A stretch of DNA of 64,000 nt from NCBI RefSeq assembly GCF_001877035.1, contig NZ_CP015756.1:3959001-4023000 (forward strand), in the 5' to 3' direction. Shown here piece after piece: positions 1 through 7,560 of the stretch (position 1 is its first letter; each line of letters begins with the position of its first letter). The DNA is from Clostridium estertheticum subsp. estertheticum. Its GTDB lineage: Bacteria > Bacillota > Clostridia > Clostridiales > Clostridiaceae. The notes under the pieces were generated by a model. That model saw only the letters and a list, made by a program, of their open reading frames with translations. It ran no database searches and had not been told where the DNA came from. Position numbers and translations under genes: made by a program.

Positions 1-1273
1 AAACAATACCCTTTTCACTATCCGTTTGAGAATTAACACTTATGCTTTCCATACTACCTTTCAAAAATCCATATTCATTATATGGTAATGAAGTAAAACT
101 ATATTTAATCTCCTGTCCATCCTTTATATTTGCGATATCTTTATCAGGTATAATTAATTCAACTTTATAAGCATTTGATTTAGGCAAAATATTAGCAACT
201 ATTGCCCCAGTTTGAATTATTATTCCAGGTTGTAAATTGGCCTTAATATCAAGCTTTCCGTCAATATTAGATTTAACCTTACACTTTTCTATATTTTCAT
301 TAATTTCCTTCAAGCTAGCATCCACTTCTTTTAACTTTTCATCATTTGAATTTAACTTTTCCTCTATTTGAGCTAGTAATGTTATTTTGTTTTTTTCTTT
401 TGATAAATTTACTCCTTCATCAAATTTAATTACATTGCTATTAGTAGTTTTTAATTGTCCCCTTAATTCATTGATTGACTTCCTAGCCTCCAATTTAATA
501 TCACTCTCTAATTTAATTAACCCATTCTTATTATCTTGTATTTCAGCATCAATTTGTGCTATTGCATCACCAGACCCTATTTTATTTTGTAATACTTTTT
601 TGCTTATTACTAATTGTTGTATTTTACCATCTATAGATTTTCTTGAAATTTGATAATTATTAAACTGCTCATTATAAATACTTCCCTTTGCATTATAATT
701 TTTATTATCTTCGATTGATTTAATTGATTTTTCTAAATGATTTATTTGATTAACTGAATCATTTTTAGAGTTTATTAAATTAGTTTTATCTTCAATTGAC
801 GCTTTATTACCAAGAGTATAACTTTCATATTTATAATAATGCTCTTTTTCTTCTTTACTCTCCTTAAAATAGTTAGTATTATCAGCAATGCTTTTCTTTA
901 GTTTACCTAAGTTATTAATATCATTTGTTAAAACTTTTTTTTGACCGTCAACTTTACTCCTCTGAGTTTGTAATGGGGTATCATCTGTTTTATATAAAAC
1001 CTCATCTTTTTTTATAGTTTGTCCATTTTTCATATATACTTCTTTTATTTCTCCAGCTATGGGGTTAGACACTACATAAGATTGTTCATTTGGTTTTACC
1101 ATTCCCGTTACGTTAACTACAACTTCTTTTTCACTAAAACACGCCCATAGTATGAAAGAAATAATTACTGCTAATAAAATATAAACAAATATACTTATGA
1201 ACTTATTAGGTTCATTTTCCATTACTTGCCTACTTTCACTAAGGTCATCCAAACTTTCTATTTTAAATTTCAT
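1..1273 (-). CDS. HlyD-family secretion adaptor (bacteriocin exporter subunit), partial
   Basis: Membrane-fusion adaptor that would pair with the C39-peptidase ABC exporter encoded just upstream on the same strand. The reading frame starts with ATG at 1273, overlaps the transporter's stop by 11 bases, and stays open to base 1, so the C-terminus is cut off by the window edge. About 30 hydrophilic residues precede one membrane segment (around residues 29-50, ending near ILWACF). A lipoyl-like half-motif (VSNPIAGEIKEV) follows, then a long coiled-coil stretch rich in K, E, N and S. The last visible part (SLPYNEYGFLKG) resembles the beta-barrel region of this family. The overlap implies translational coupling with the ABC gene. 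The family is clear; the transported peptide is unknown. Confidence 0.88.
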   Translation of the reverse strand, partial: MKFKIESLDDLSESRQVMENEPNKFISIFVYILLAVIISFILWACFSEKEVVVNVTGMVKPNEQSYVVSNPIAGEIKEVYMKNGQTIKKDEVLYKTDDTPLQTQRSKVDGQKKVLTNDINNLGKLKKSIADNTNYFKESKEEKEHYYKYESYTLGNKASIEDKTNLINSKNDSVNQINHLEKSIKSIEDNKNYNAKGSIYNEQFNNYQISRKSIDGKIQQLVISKKVLQNKIGSGDAIAQIDAEIQDNKNGLIKLESDIKLEARKSINELRGQLKTTNSNVIKFDEGVNLSKEKNKITLLAQIEEKLNSNDEKLKEVDASLKEINENIEKCKVKSNIDGKLDIKANLQPGIIIQTGAIVANILPKSNAYKVELIIPDKDIANIKDGQEIKYSFTSLPYNEYGFLKGSMESISVNSQTDSEKGIV

Positions 1274-3485
1274 TTGTTTCTACCTCCTTAGCTGCTACCA
1301 TTTCTTCTTCATAACTATCTGGAAGTTGTTCTTTCCATAACTCAGAATACTTACCCTTTTGTTTTATAAGTTCTATATGAGAACCTCTTTCTATAATTTC
1401 TCCTTTTTCTAAAATATAAATAGTATCACATCTCATAATAGTGCTTAATCTATGTGCAATTATTACAGTTGTTATATCCTTACTAAATTCATATATTGTT
1501 TTTTCAATAGCTCTTTCAGTTATTGAATCCAAATTGCTTGTTGCTTCATCCATAATAAGAATTTCAGGCTTTCTAAGTATGGCTCTTGCTATTGATAATC
1601 TTTGCTTTTGGCCTCCTGAAAAATTAGAACCATTTTCTTCTACTAAAGTGTTGTATCTTAAAGGGATTGAGTTTATAAAGTTATGTATCTGAGCCTTTTT
1701 ACAAGCTTCTATAATTTCTTCATATGTTAAATATGGATTTCCAAGTGATAAATTTTCAATTATTGTTCCATTAAATAAAAATGTTTCTTGTGATATATAG
1801 GCTGTTTTATCTCTTAATGACTCCACATTAATATCTTTTATGTTATATCCATTTATAAGTAATTCACCTTTTTCACATTGATAGAAGTTCATTAGTAATT
1901 TTGCTAATGTAGTTTTCCCAGAGCCACTTTCACCAACTAAAGCTATCTTTTCTCCAGATTTAACTTTTAGATTTATATTTTTTAATATAAGACTTCTTGT
2001 CCCATATCTAAAATCTAAATCCTTAAATTCTATATCACCTTTTAATGTTTCAGGAACTATTTTTTTATTTTCATCAATGGATTTTTCTAATGATAAATCT
2101 AGTATTTCTGAAAGCCTTTCAGCTGCCACTATCGCTGTTTGTACAGTTGGTTGTAAGTTGATTATATTTTCTATTGGGTCTAGGAAATATACTAATAAGG
2201 CATTAAAGGTTAGTAGTTCCCCAAAACTTATTTTCCCACCTAATACTTGTAATGTTCCAATCCAAAGTATTACAATTGAAAATATCCCTTTTACAAAACC
2301 TTTTAATGATACCTGAAAGTTATTTATAAATCCATTTTTAAATACAGCTTTTATAAGTTTTATAAATCTTTTTTCTGTTTCTGCATTAACTTCCCCTTCT
2401 GCATTAAAAGCTTTTATAGTTTCTATCCCAGTTAATGATTGAACTAAATAAGATGTTAATTTTGCATTACTTTCCATTGTTTCTCTGTTAACTTTTTCAA
2501 TACTTTTTTTAAATATAAAAACTATTATTCCATAAAGAATTAATGGTACTAAAGTAATTCCAAACAATAAAGAACTTTGAGAATATAATATTGATCCACC
2601 TATTATAACCATAAAAACATCTATCATCATAGTAAGAGTTACACCTGAAATAGCATCTCTTATTTTAGAAGCATCATTAAATCTTGATATAATTTCTCCA
2701 ACTTCTCTAGTTCCAAAAAAGTTCATTGGTAAATTAATTACATGGTCATAATATCCAAGCATTAACGGAATATCTAAACGTTGACCTAAATGAATTAAAA
2801 GCTGAGTTCTAAAAGCATTTGTAATAACCTTAAATGTAATTAAAATAATAAATCCAATTGAAAACATATGTAATGATTGAGTTAGATTATTTGGTACTAT
2901 GTCATCTAATAACAACTTAAAATAAAATGAACCTAAAATACCAAATATGGTTATTAATACAGACGATAAAAATATATTAACTAATAATCCCCTTTGTGGT
3001 TTTATCAAATCAAAAAACCTTGAAAATACTCCCTTAAGTTCATTTCCTTTTTCAAACTTAACAGTTGGAGTCATAAGAATAAGTATGCCTGTCCATATAT
3101 TGAAAAAATCTGCTGGTTTATATTTAACTATCCCCTTTGCTGGATCTGCAACTAAAATTTCTTTTTCACTTATCTTATGTATAACAACATAATGCAAGAG
3201 TGTTTTATCTATGATCACATGTGCTATAGCTGGCAATGGTATTCCACTAAATATGTCTTCCGGTTTACTCGATTTAACCCCTTTAGCCGAAAAACCTAAT
3301 CGTTCTGATGCTTTAATTATTCCTAAAGCACTTGTCCCCTTTTTATCAGTACCGGACGCCTCCCTTATTTTAGATATTGGATACTTTAATCCATATGTCT
3401 TACATATTGTTGCTAAGCAAGCGCAACCACAATCTTTATAGTCATGTTGCTTAATACAATAATATTTTTTAAATATATTTTTCAT
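1263..3485 (-). CDS. Peptidase-domain ABC exporter (C39 peptidase, bacteriocin/peptide processing)
   Basis: A 740-residue one-protein exporter that removes a leader peptide and pumps the mature peptide out. An N-terminal C39 cysteine peptidase (residues 1-145) carries the catalytic Cys19 in DYKDCGCACL and a downstream His in the HYVVIHK stretch. A six-helix ABC membrane domain (about 160-440) follows, then a nucleotide-binding domain with Walker A GESGSGKTT, signature FSGGQKQR, Walker B ILIMDEATSNLD and H-loop IIAHRLST. An in-frame ATG lies at 3506, but a GAGGT ribosome binding site (3491-3497) is placed correctly only for the ATG at 3485, so I use that. It overlaps the HlyD-like gene downstream. 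No double-glycine precursor is visible in the window. Confidence 0.93.
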   Translation of the reverse strand: MKNIFKKYYCIKQHDYKDCGCACLATICKTYGLKYPISKIREASGTDKKGTSALGIIKASERLGFSAKGVKSSKPEDIFSGIPLPAIAHVIIDKTLLHYVVIHKISEKEILVADPAKGIVKYKPADFFNIWTGILILMTPTVKFEKGNELKGVFSRFFDLIKPQRGLLVNIFLSSVLITIFGILGSFYFKLLLDDIVPNNLTQSLHMFSIGFIILITFKVITNAFRTQLLIHLGQRLDIPLMLGYYDHVINLPMNFFGTREVGEIISRFNDASKIRDAISGVTLTMMIDVFMVIIGGSILYSQSSLLFGITLVPLILYGIIVFIFKKSIEKVNRETMESNAKLTSYLVQSLTGIETIKAFNAEGEVNAETEKRFIKLIKAVFKNGFINNFQVSLKGFVKGIFSIVILWIGTLQVLGGKISFGELLTFNALLVYFLDPIENIINLQPTVQTAIVAAERLSEILDLSLEKSIDENKKIVPETLKGDIEFKDLDFRYGTRSLILKNINLKVKSGEKIALVGESGSGKTTLAKLLMNFYQCEKGELLINGYNIKDINVESLRDKTAYISQETFLFNGTIIENLSLGNPYLTYEEIIEACKKAQIHNFINSIPLRYNTLVEENGSNFSGGQKQRLSIARAILRKPEILIMDEATSNLDSITERAIEKTIYEFSKDITTVIIAHRLSTIMRCDTIYILEKGEIIERGSHIELIKQKGKYSELWKEQLPDSYEEEMVAAKEVETNEI

Positions 3486-3510
3486 TATACACCTCACATT
3501 TTTCATGATT

Positions 3511-3544
3511 AATTTATCATAATTATAGCAAATTATGATAAATT
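3511..3544. promoter_or_regulatory. 14-bp perfect inverted repeat, likely operator
   Basis: AATTTATCATAATT (3511-3524) and its exact reverse complement (3531-3544) are separated by 6 bases. It sits between the divergent exporter gene and the small gene at 3610. A consensus -10 box TATAAT for the rightward gene lies at 3574-3579. The placement suits a regulator controlling both directions; no regulator gene is adjacent. Confidence 0.5.
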
Positions 3545-3609
3545 ATGCTATGATTGCATTGTAAAATTAATCGTATAATGTATAAATTTATCTAAAAAGA
3601 GGTGATATT

Positions 3610-3768
3610 GTGGATTTATTAATAGTAAAAAATAAAATCTTTTTTTATATTATATCTTTCATTAATGACAACCCCTTTATTAAAGCTTGTTTAATTATAG
3701 GTATAGGTGCTTTAATATTTTTATTAGGAGTAAAAGTTGGACATGCACTGAATAATTTAATGTTATGA
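3610..3768 (+). CDS. Small single-span membrane protein (52 aa), unknown
   Basis: GTG start with a well-placed GAGGTGAT site at 3599-3606 and a TATAAT box at 3574-3579; the frame is closed by TGA and followed by a strong hairpin terminator. The product begins with a short hydrophobic/basic stretch and has one membrane helix (CLIIGIGALIFLLGVKVG). It has no double-glycine leader, so it is not an obvious substrate of the divergent C39 exporter. It could be an immunity-type or accessory membrane peptide, but I do not recognise the family. Support comes from the translation signals and terminator rather than homology. Confidence 0.55.
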   Translation: MDLLIVKNKIFFYIISFINDNPFIKACLIIGIGALIFLLGVKVGHALNNLML

Positions 3769-3814
3769 TATTATTTGATTAATGTGACCTACAAAATGCG
3801 AAATTAAAAGTGAT

Positions 3815-3858
3815 ATGCTCCCCTTAAACTAGACAAATTTGGAAAGGGGAGCATTTTT
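3815..3858 (+). terminator. Rho-independent terminator
   Basis: An 11-bp perfect stem (ATGCTCCCCTT / AAGGGGAGCAT) is followed by TTTTT. It ends the small gene at 3610-3768 and also lies just past the convergent MFS gene. Confidence 0.85.
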
Positions 3859-3870
3859 ATGTTGAAAAAT

Positions 3871-5379
3871 TTATACTATGAGTTTTTCAATATCCGTTTG
3901 TTTTCTATCAGTAAATAATGCACATATGGACAATAAAAAAACTATAGTATAGGAAACTACGAAAGTGTTATCGAATGCTTTACTTAGTTCCTTATTTTTA
4001 ATGTCTCTAATAACATCTTGATTTGGATTATTAATTTTATTTAACATTTTTCCTTTAATAATTGGTTGTAGATTTGCTTGTGAATTTATTTGGGTCGTAA
4101 CATCCTTTTTAATGTTATTAGTTGCATTTGTGACATTACTATTTAATATACTCACAAGAACTGCAATTCCTATACACATTCCTATTTGCCTTGCAGCATT
4201 AATAATTCCTGATGCTATACCACTTTTTTCTACAGGTAGGTATTTTATTGATGAAGCGATTGATTGCACTGAAAATCCAAATCCAATTCCCATAATAACA
4301 AGGGTTATTCTCATGCTTGTTATTGAAGTGTTTATGTCTATCTGCGATAACAACACTGTGCCTACTCCAACAATAAGTATTCCTGAGAAATTAACAAGTC
4401 TTGATCCAATCTTTTTAACCAAAATACTACCTAGAGGGATACCTAATACCGAAGCTAGTGAAAGAGTCATCAGTACAAGGCCAGACTTAAGAGGAGAGTA
4501 GTTAAATACCTCTTCTAGATAAAAATTTAATAATAAAAGTGGCGAAGCTGTTGCAAACCCTGCTGACATATAAAGAATGCAAGAAGCCGTAAATGTACTT
4601 TCCTTAAATAAATTAAGTGGTAGCATTGGTTCTTTAGTTTTAACTTCAATAATTAAAAATGTAATAATTGATAAAATACAAATGCAAAAAAGTGATACTA
4701 TTGTTTTTGATTGCCATCCATAATCGTTTCCTTTAAGAAGTGAAAAAACTAAGCAAAATATACTTATCATAAGTAAAATTGCACCTAGAACATCTACTTT
4801 TTTTGAAACTGTAGTATCATAAGATTCATTCAACGATAAAGCTGCAAAAACTATAGCTATAATAGTCATTGGAACATTAACATAAAAAATATATTTCCAG
4901 TTCAAATATTGGATAATTATTCCGCCCATAGGTGGCCCAGCAGCGGCTGCTAAAGCTGTAATCCCACCTGATACAGCTATTACAAAACCTCTTTTTTCTT
5001 TGCCAAAAATTTCAAGTCCTAGAGGTAAAACTACAGGAGTTACAATTGCAGCGCCTATCCCTTGAAAAAATCTCATAATGATCAAAAATATAAATGAATT
5101 CCCTACCCCACAGAGTAGTGATGATAACCCAAATATAAATAATCCTATTATTAAAATTTTTTTTCTTCCAAATTGATCTGCAATTTTAGAACCTATAATT
5201 AGAAAAACTGAAAATGATAACAAGTACGCAGTTGTAACCCAACTTACATCATTAATGCTTTTGCCTAAATAAGTTGCTATATCTGGTAATGCTATATTTA
5301 CTATAGTACTATCCAGAACCCCCAAAAAACAACCAATAATTAGTGCTGTAAAACCTAAAATAACCTTACTTTTTTTCAT
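3871..5379 (-). CDS. DHA2-family (EmrB/QacA) MFS multidrug transporter
   Basis: A 502-residue, 14-helix proton-coupled drug exporter in the cytoplasmic membrane. It shows the N-terminal D1-type motif LDSTIVNIALP, the loop 2-3 motif GSKIADQFGRKK (motif A) and the antiporter motif C region around GGITALAAAAGPPMGG. The length is normal for 14-TMS members. A TetR-family gene is divergent, with two identical half-site operators in the 134-bp gap, so expression is probably controlled by that repressor and induced by a pump substrate. The substrate cannot be read from sequence. Confidence 0.93.
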   Translation of the reverse strand: MKKSKVILGFTALIIGCFLGVLDSTIVNIALPDIATYLGKSINDVSWVTTAYLLSFSVFLIIGSKIADQFGRKKILIIGLFIFGLSSLLCGVGNSFIFLIIMRFFQGIGAAIVTPVVLPLGLEIFGKEKRGFVIAVSGGITALAAAAGPPMGGIIIQYLNWKYIFYVNVPMTIIAIVFAALSLNESYDTTVSKKVDVLGAILLMISIFCLVFSLLKGNDYGWQSKTIVSLFCICILSIITFLIIEVKTKEPMLPLNLFKESTFTASCILYMSAGFATASPLLLLNFYLEEVFNYSPLKSGLVLMTLSLASVLGIPLGSILVKKIGSRLVNFSGILIVGVGTVLLSQIDINTSITSMRITLVIMGIGFGFSVQSIASSIKYLPVEKSGIASGIINAARQIGMCIGIAVLVSILNSNVTNATNNIKKDVTTQINSQANLQPIIKGKMLNKINNPNQDVIRDIKNKELSKAFDNTFVVSYTIVFLLSICALFTDRKQTDIEKLIV

Positions 5380-5394
5380 AAAACCCTCCTAATG

Positions 5395-5408
5395 TGAAAC
5401 TTATTTCA
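5395..5408. promoter_or_regulatory. TetR operator copy 1 (TGAAA-N4-TTTCA)
   Basis: TGAAA-CTTA-TTTCA lies 16 bases upstream of the MFS start codon. It shares both half-sites and the 4-base spacer with the copy at 5450-5463. Assignment to the adjacent TetR protein is inference. Confidence 0.65.
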
Positions 5409-5449
5409 TATTCGTATTGTATACTTTATGTTTCACCATGTCAAGAACA

Positions 5450-5463
5450 TGAAATTAATTTCA
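5450..5463. promoter_or_regulatory. TetR operator copy 2 (perfect palindrome)
   Basis: TGAAA-TTAA-TTTCA forms the core of a 16-bp perfect palindrome (5449-5464), centred 55 bp from copy 1 and about 57 bp upstream of the TetR start. One copy near each gene suggests joint control of pump and repressor. Confidence 0.65.
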
Positions 5464-5513
5464 TATTGTTGACAAAAGATACGCTTTACCTTAAAATCTA
5501 ACTAGGTGATATT

Positions 5514-6113
5514 ATGAAAAGAGAAATAAGAATACCAGTTCAAAAAAGATCAATTGAAAAAAGAAAAAAAATAATTGATGCCGCACTAAAAATATTCAAT
5601 GAAAAAGGTTATTTCAACACCAATACAGCTGAAATTGCTAAGGAAGCGGAATTAGCTACGGGGAGTCTGTATGCATATTTTAAAGATAAAAAAGATATAT
5701 TTCTAGAAGTTACAAATTTATACGGAAACGCTATTTATAATCATAGTGTTACCGAACTGAGTAAAATAAAAGATACAAGTGATTTGGATTTAATTATAAA
5801 AACCACTATAAATATAATAATTCAAAGCCACAAAATATACTCAAATTTCCATCAAGAAATGATGACATTATGTTATATAGATAATGATATTAAATACCAA
5901 GTTCGTGAACAACAAAAACTTTTGCTCAATAAATATATCGAAGAATTTAAATTTTTCAATTTAAATATTAAACATAGTAAAGAAAAATATTTTTTGATAT
6001 ATTCATTAATTGAAGATACCTGTCACGAAATTGTTTATGCTGACAAATCAATTTTAGACAGAGATGTTTTAATAGATGAGTGTGTCAAGGTAATAAAAAA
6101 AGTATTATTATAA
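5514..6113 (+). CDS. TetR/AcrR-family transcriptional regulator
   Basis: A 199-residue DNA-binding repressor. The N-terminal HTH (about 15-60) has the typical pattern: RKKIIDAALKIF, then NTAEIAKEAELATGSLYAYF, then KDKKDIF. The remaining 135 residues are the helical ligand-binding domain, which varies between members. The start ATG has an AGGTGAT site 6 bases upstream. Its divergent partner is the DHA2 pump, and two TGAAA-N4-TTTCA palindromes lie between them, so it very likely represses the pump and itself. A hairpin terminator follows. Confidence 0.93.
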   Translation: MKREIRIPVQKRSIEKRKKIIDAALKIFNEKGYFNTNTAEIAKEAELATGSLYAYFKDKKDIFLEVTNLYGNAIYNHSVTELSKIKDTSDLDLIIKTTINIIIQSHKIYSNFHQEMMTLCYIDNDIKYQVREQQKLLLNKYIEEFKFFNLNIKHSKEKYFLIYSLIEDTCHEIVYADKSILDRDVLIDECVKVIKKVLL

Positions 6114-6140
6114 TGTTAATTCATCACTTTGAGCTATATC

Positions 6141-6172
6141 CTTTGAAGAAAACTTCAAAGAGTTTCTTTTTC
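6141..6172 (+). terminator. Terminator after tetR-type gene
   Basis: CTTTGAAG (6141-6148), AAAA loop, CTTCAAAG (6153-6160), then a T-rich tail ending near 6172. It separates the regulator from the SEDS gene. Confidence 0.65.
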
Positions 6173-6199
6173 ACTAAATTTTAAAGGCGGTTGTTTACG

Positions 6200-7294
6200 A
6201 TGAAAAAAAATTTATTTAAAAAATTGGATTATATAATTCTTATCACTGCAATTCTTATTGTTGTTTTCGGCAGTCTTAATATTTACAGTGCTACATATTC
6301 AGATTATAAATATTATTATTTAAAATCACAGTTAATATGGCTATTAATAGGATTTATTTTAGTATTTATCATTATATTGATTGATTATAAGAAAATACTT
6401 AGTTATTCATACCTAATTTATTGGGTTGGAATTGTATTAGTGTTATATACTGATTTTATGACCAAATCTATAAATGGAGCTAATTCATGGATAAGGATTG
6501 GAGGCTTCAGTCTTCAGCCAGGCGAATTTATGAAAATTGGATTAATACTTATTCTCGCAAATCGAATAGAATATATGGAAGGCGATGTAAATAAGCCTAA
6601 AAACTTACTCATTCTATCTTTATATGCCTTACTTCCTATAGCTTTAATTATAAAGCAACCTAATCTAGGTATGGCAATGATATTTTGTTTTATTGCTTTT
6701 TCTATATTATATATATCAGGTTTGAATTTGAAGGTCATTTTTTTGGGAGCGATAGCTATAATTCCTATTAGCACTCTAATATGGTTTACTGGAGTTCTAA
6801 AAACTTATCAAAAAAATAGAATTATTGCCTTTTTAGATCCTGCATCTTATCAACAGGGTATTTCATATCAATTAACACAATCGATATCAGGAATTGGTTA
6901 CGGTGGTCTATTAGGAAATGGATTTTTTAAAGGGATTCAAATTGGAGTTATTCCTGAAATTCATACTGATTTTATATTTGCTGCGGTTGGAGAAGAGTGG
7001 GGTTTAATTGGAGCTATATGTTTACTTTCATTATATGGAGTAATGATGTGTAGAATAATCAAATTGGCTAAATCATCAGAAAATATTGCAGGTAGTTTAA
7101 TTTGTGTAGGTACAGTTGCTTCATTTTTATTCTCTATTTTTCAAAATATAGGTATGACAATTGGAATTATGCCAATTGCCGGAATAACATTACCATTTAT
7201 GAGTTACGGAGGAAGTTCTATGCTTACTAATTTTATTTCCTTAGGATTAGTTTTAAATGTAGGGATAAGAAGACAAAAAATTGATTTTAGATAG
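6200..7294 (+). CDS. SEDS-family peptidoglycan glycosyltransferase (RodA/FtsW type)
   Basis: A 364-residue polytopic protein that polymerises lipid II into glycan strands. Visible family marks are the QPGEFMK segment (family form QPsExxK), RNRIIAFLDP, the loop with the catalytic-type aspartate in PEIHTDFIFAAVGEEWG, and a C-terminal PFMSYGGSS. A TTG in the same frame lies at 6191, but the AAAGGCGG site (6184-6190) fits the ATG at 6200. RodA, FtsW and SpoVE cannot be separated by eye; the length is nearest RodA. No penicillin-binding partner gene is adjacent, so this may be an accessory copy. Confidence 0.9.
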   Translation: MKKNLFKKLDYIILITAILIVVFGSLNIYSATYSDYKYYYLKSQLIWLLIGFILVFIIILIDYKKILSYSYLIYWVGIVLVLYTDFMTKSINGANSWIRIGGFSLQPGEFMKIGLILILANRIEYMEGDVNKPKNLLILSLYALLPIALIIKQPNLGMAMIFCFIAFSILYISGLNLKVIFLGAIAIIPISTLIWFTGVLKTYQKNRIIAFLDPASYQQGISYQLTQSISGIGYGGLLGNGFFKGIQIGVIPEIHTDFIFAAVGEEWGLIGAICLLSLYGVMMCRIIKLAKSSENIAGSLICVGTVASFLFSIFQNIGMTIGIMPIAGITLPFMSYGGSSMLTNFISLGLVLNVGIRRQKIDFR

Positions 7295-7319
7295 ATATTT
7301 AGCTTTATCTGTAATTAAC

Positions 7320-7425
7320 TAAAATGTTACTTTTGGAACAACATTTGAACCTGCTGATGCTTTAAAACAGCCATTAACTTTCCTAATCCAGCTGTTAATT
7401 ACACTTACGGTATTTTCATTAATTA
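7320..7425 (+). pseudogene. Possible decayed fragment of the surface-module family
   Basis: Right after the SEDS gene, one frame (7323 onward) reads GTTFEPADALKQP. This resembles the end of the exported N-terminal module found elsewhere in the window (GGTRFDAADTS). After a one-base shift it continues as NPAVNYTYGIF. A stop lies directly upstream (7320-7322) and no start or ribosome binding site is visible. The match is short, so this is tentative. Confidence 0.25.
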
Positions 7426-7430
7426 TAAAC

Positions 7431-7468
7431 AATACCCCCAATTGTATCACTCTACAATTAGGGGTATT
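7431..7468. terminator. Hairpin terminator between SEDS gene and chemoreceptor
   Basis: A 16-bp stem with one mismatch (AATACCCCCAATTGTA / TACAATTAGGGGTATT) and T-rich flanks on both sides. It probably serves both convergent genes. Confidence 0.7.
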
Positions 7469-7486
7469 GGTTTAATATTTTAATTT

Positions 7487-7560
7487 CTAATAAATATCAA
7501 CTATACCGCCGTCTTCATCTAAAATTAATTTAATGAATCCACCAATATAATATTTATTCA
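7487..7560 (-). pseudogene. Remnant of an SLH-protein C-terminus
   Basis: On the minus strand, directly behind the chemoreceptor stop, an open stretch reads GGFIKLILDEDGGIVDIY then TAG at 7489-7487. This resembles the last residues of the SLH protein at 40482-42701 (FKTLVLGIDGTIVDIH then stop); 9 of 16 positions match by eye. It has no start codon of its own, so it looks like the tail left by a deletion. The match is short but sits exactly at a stop codon. Confidence 0.35.

Noticed and set aside
387-653. 88-codon rightward frame near the left edge
   Set aside because: Antisense to the HlyD-type adaptor coding frame, which is open across the whole region.
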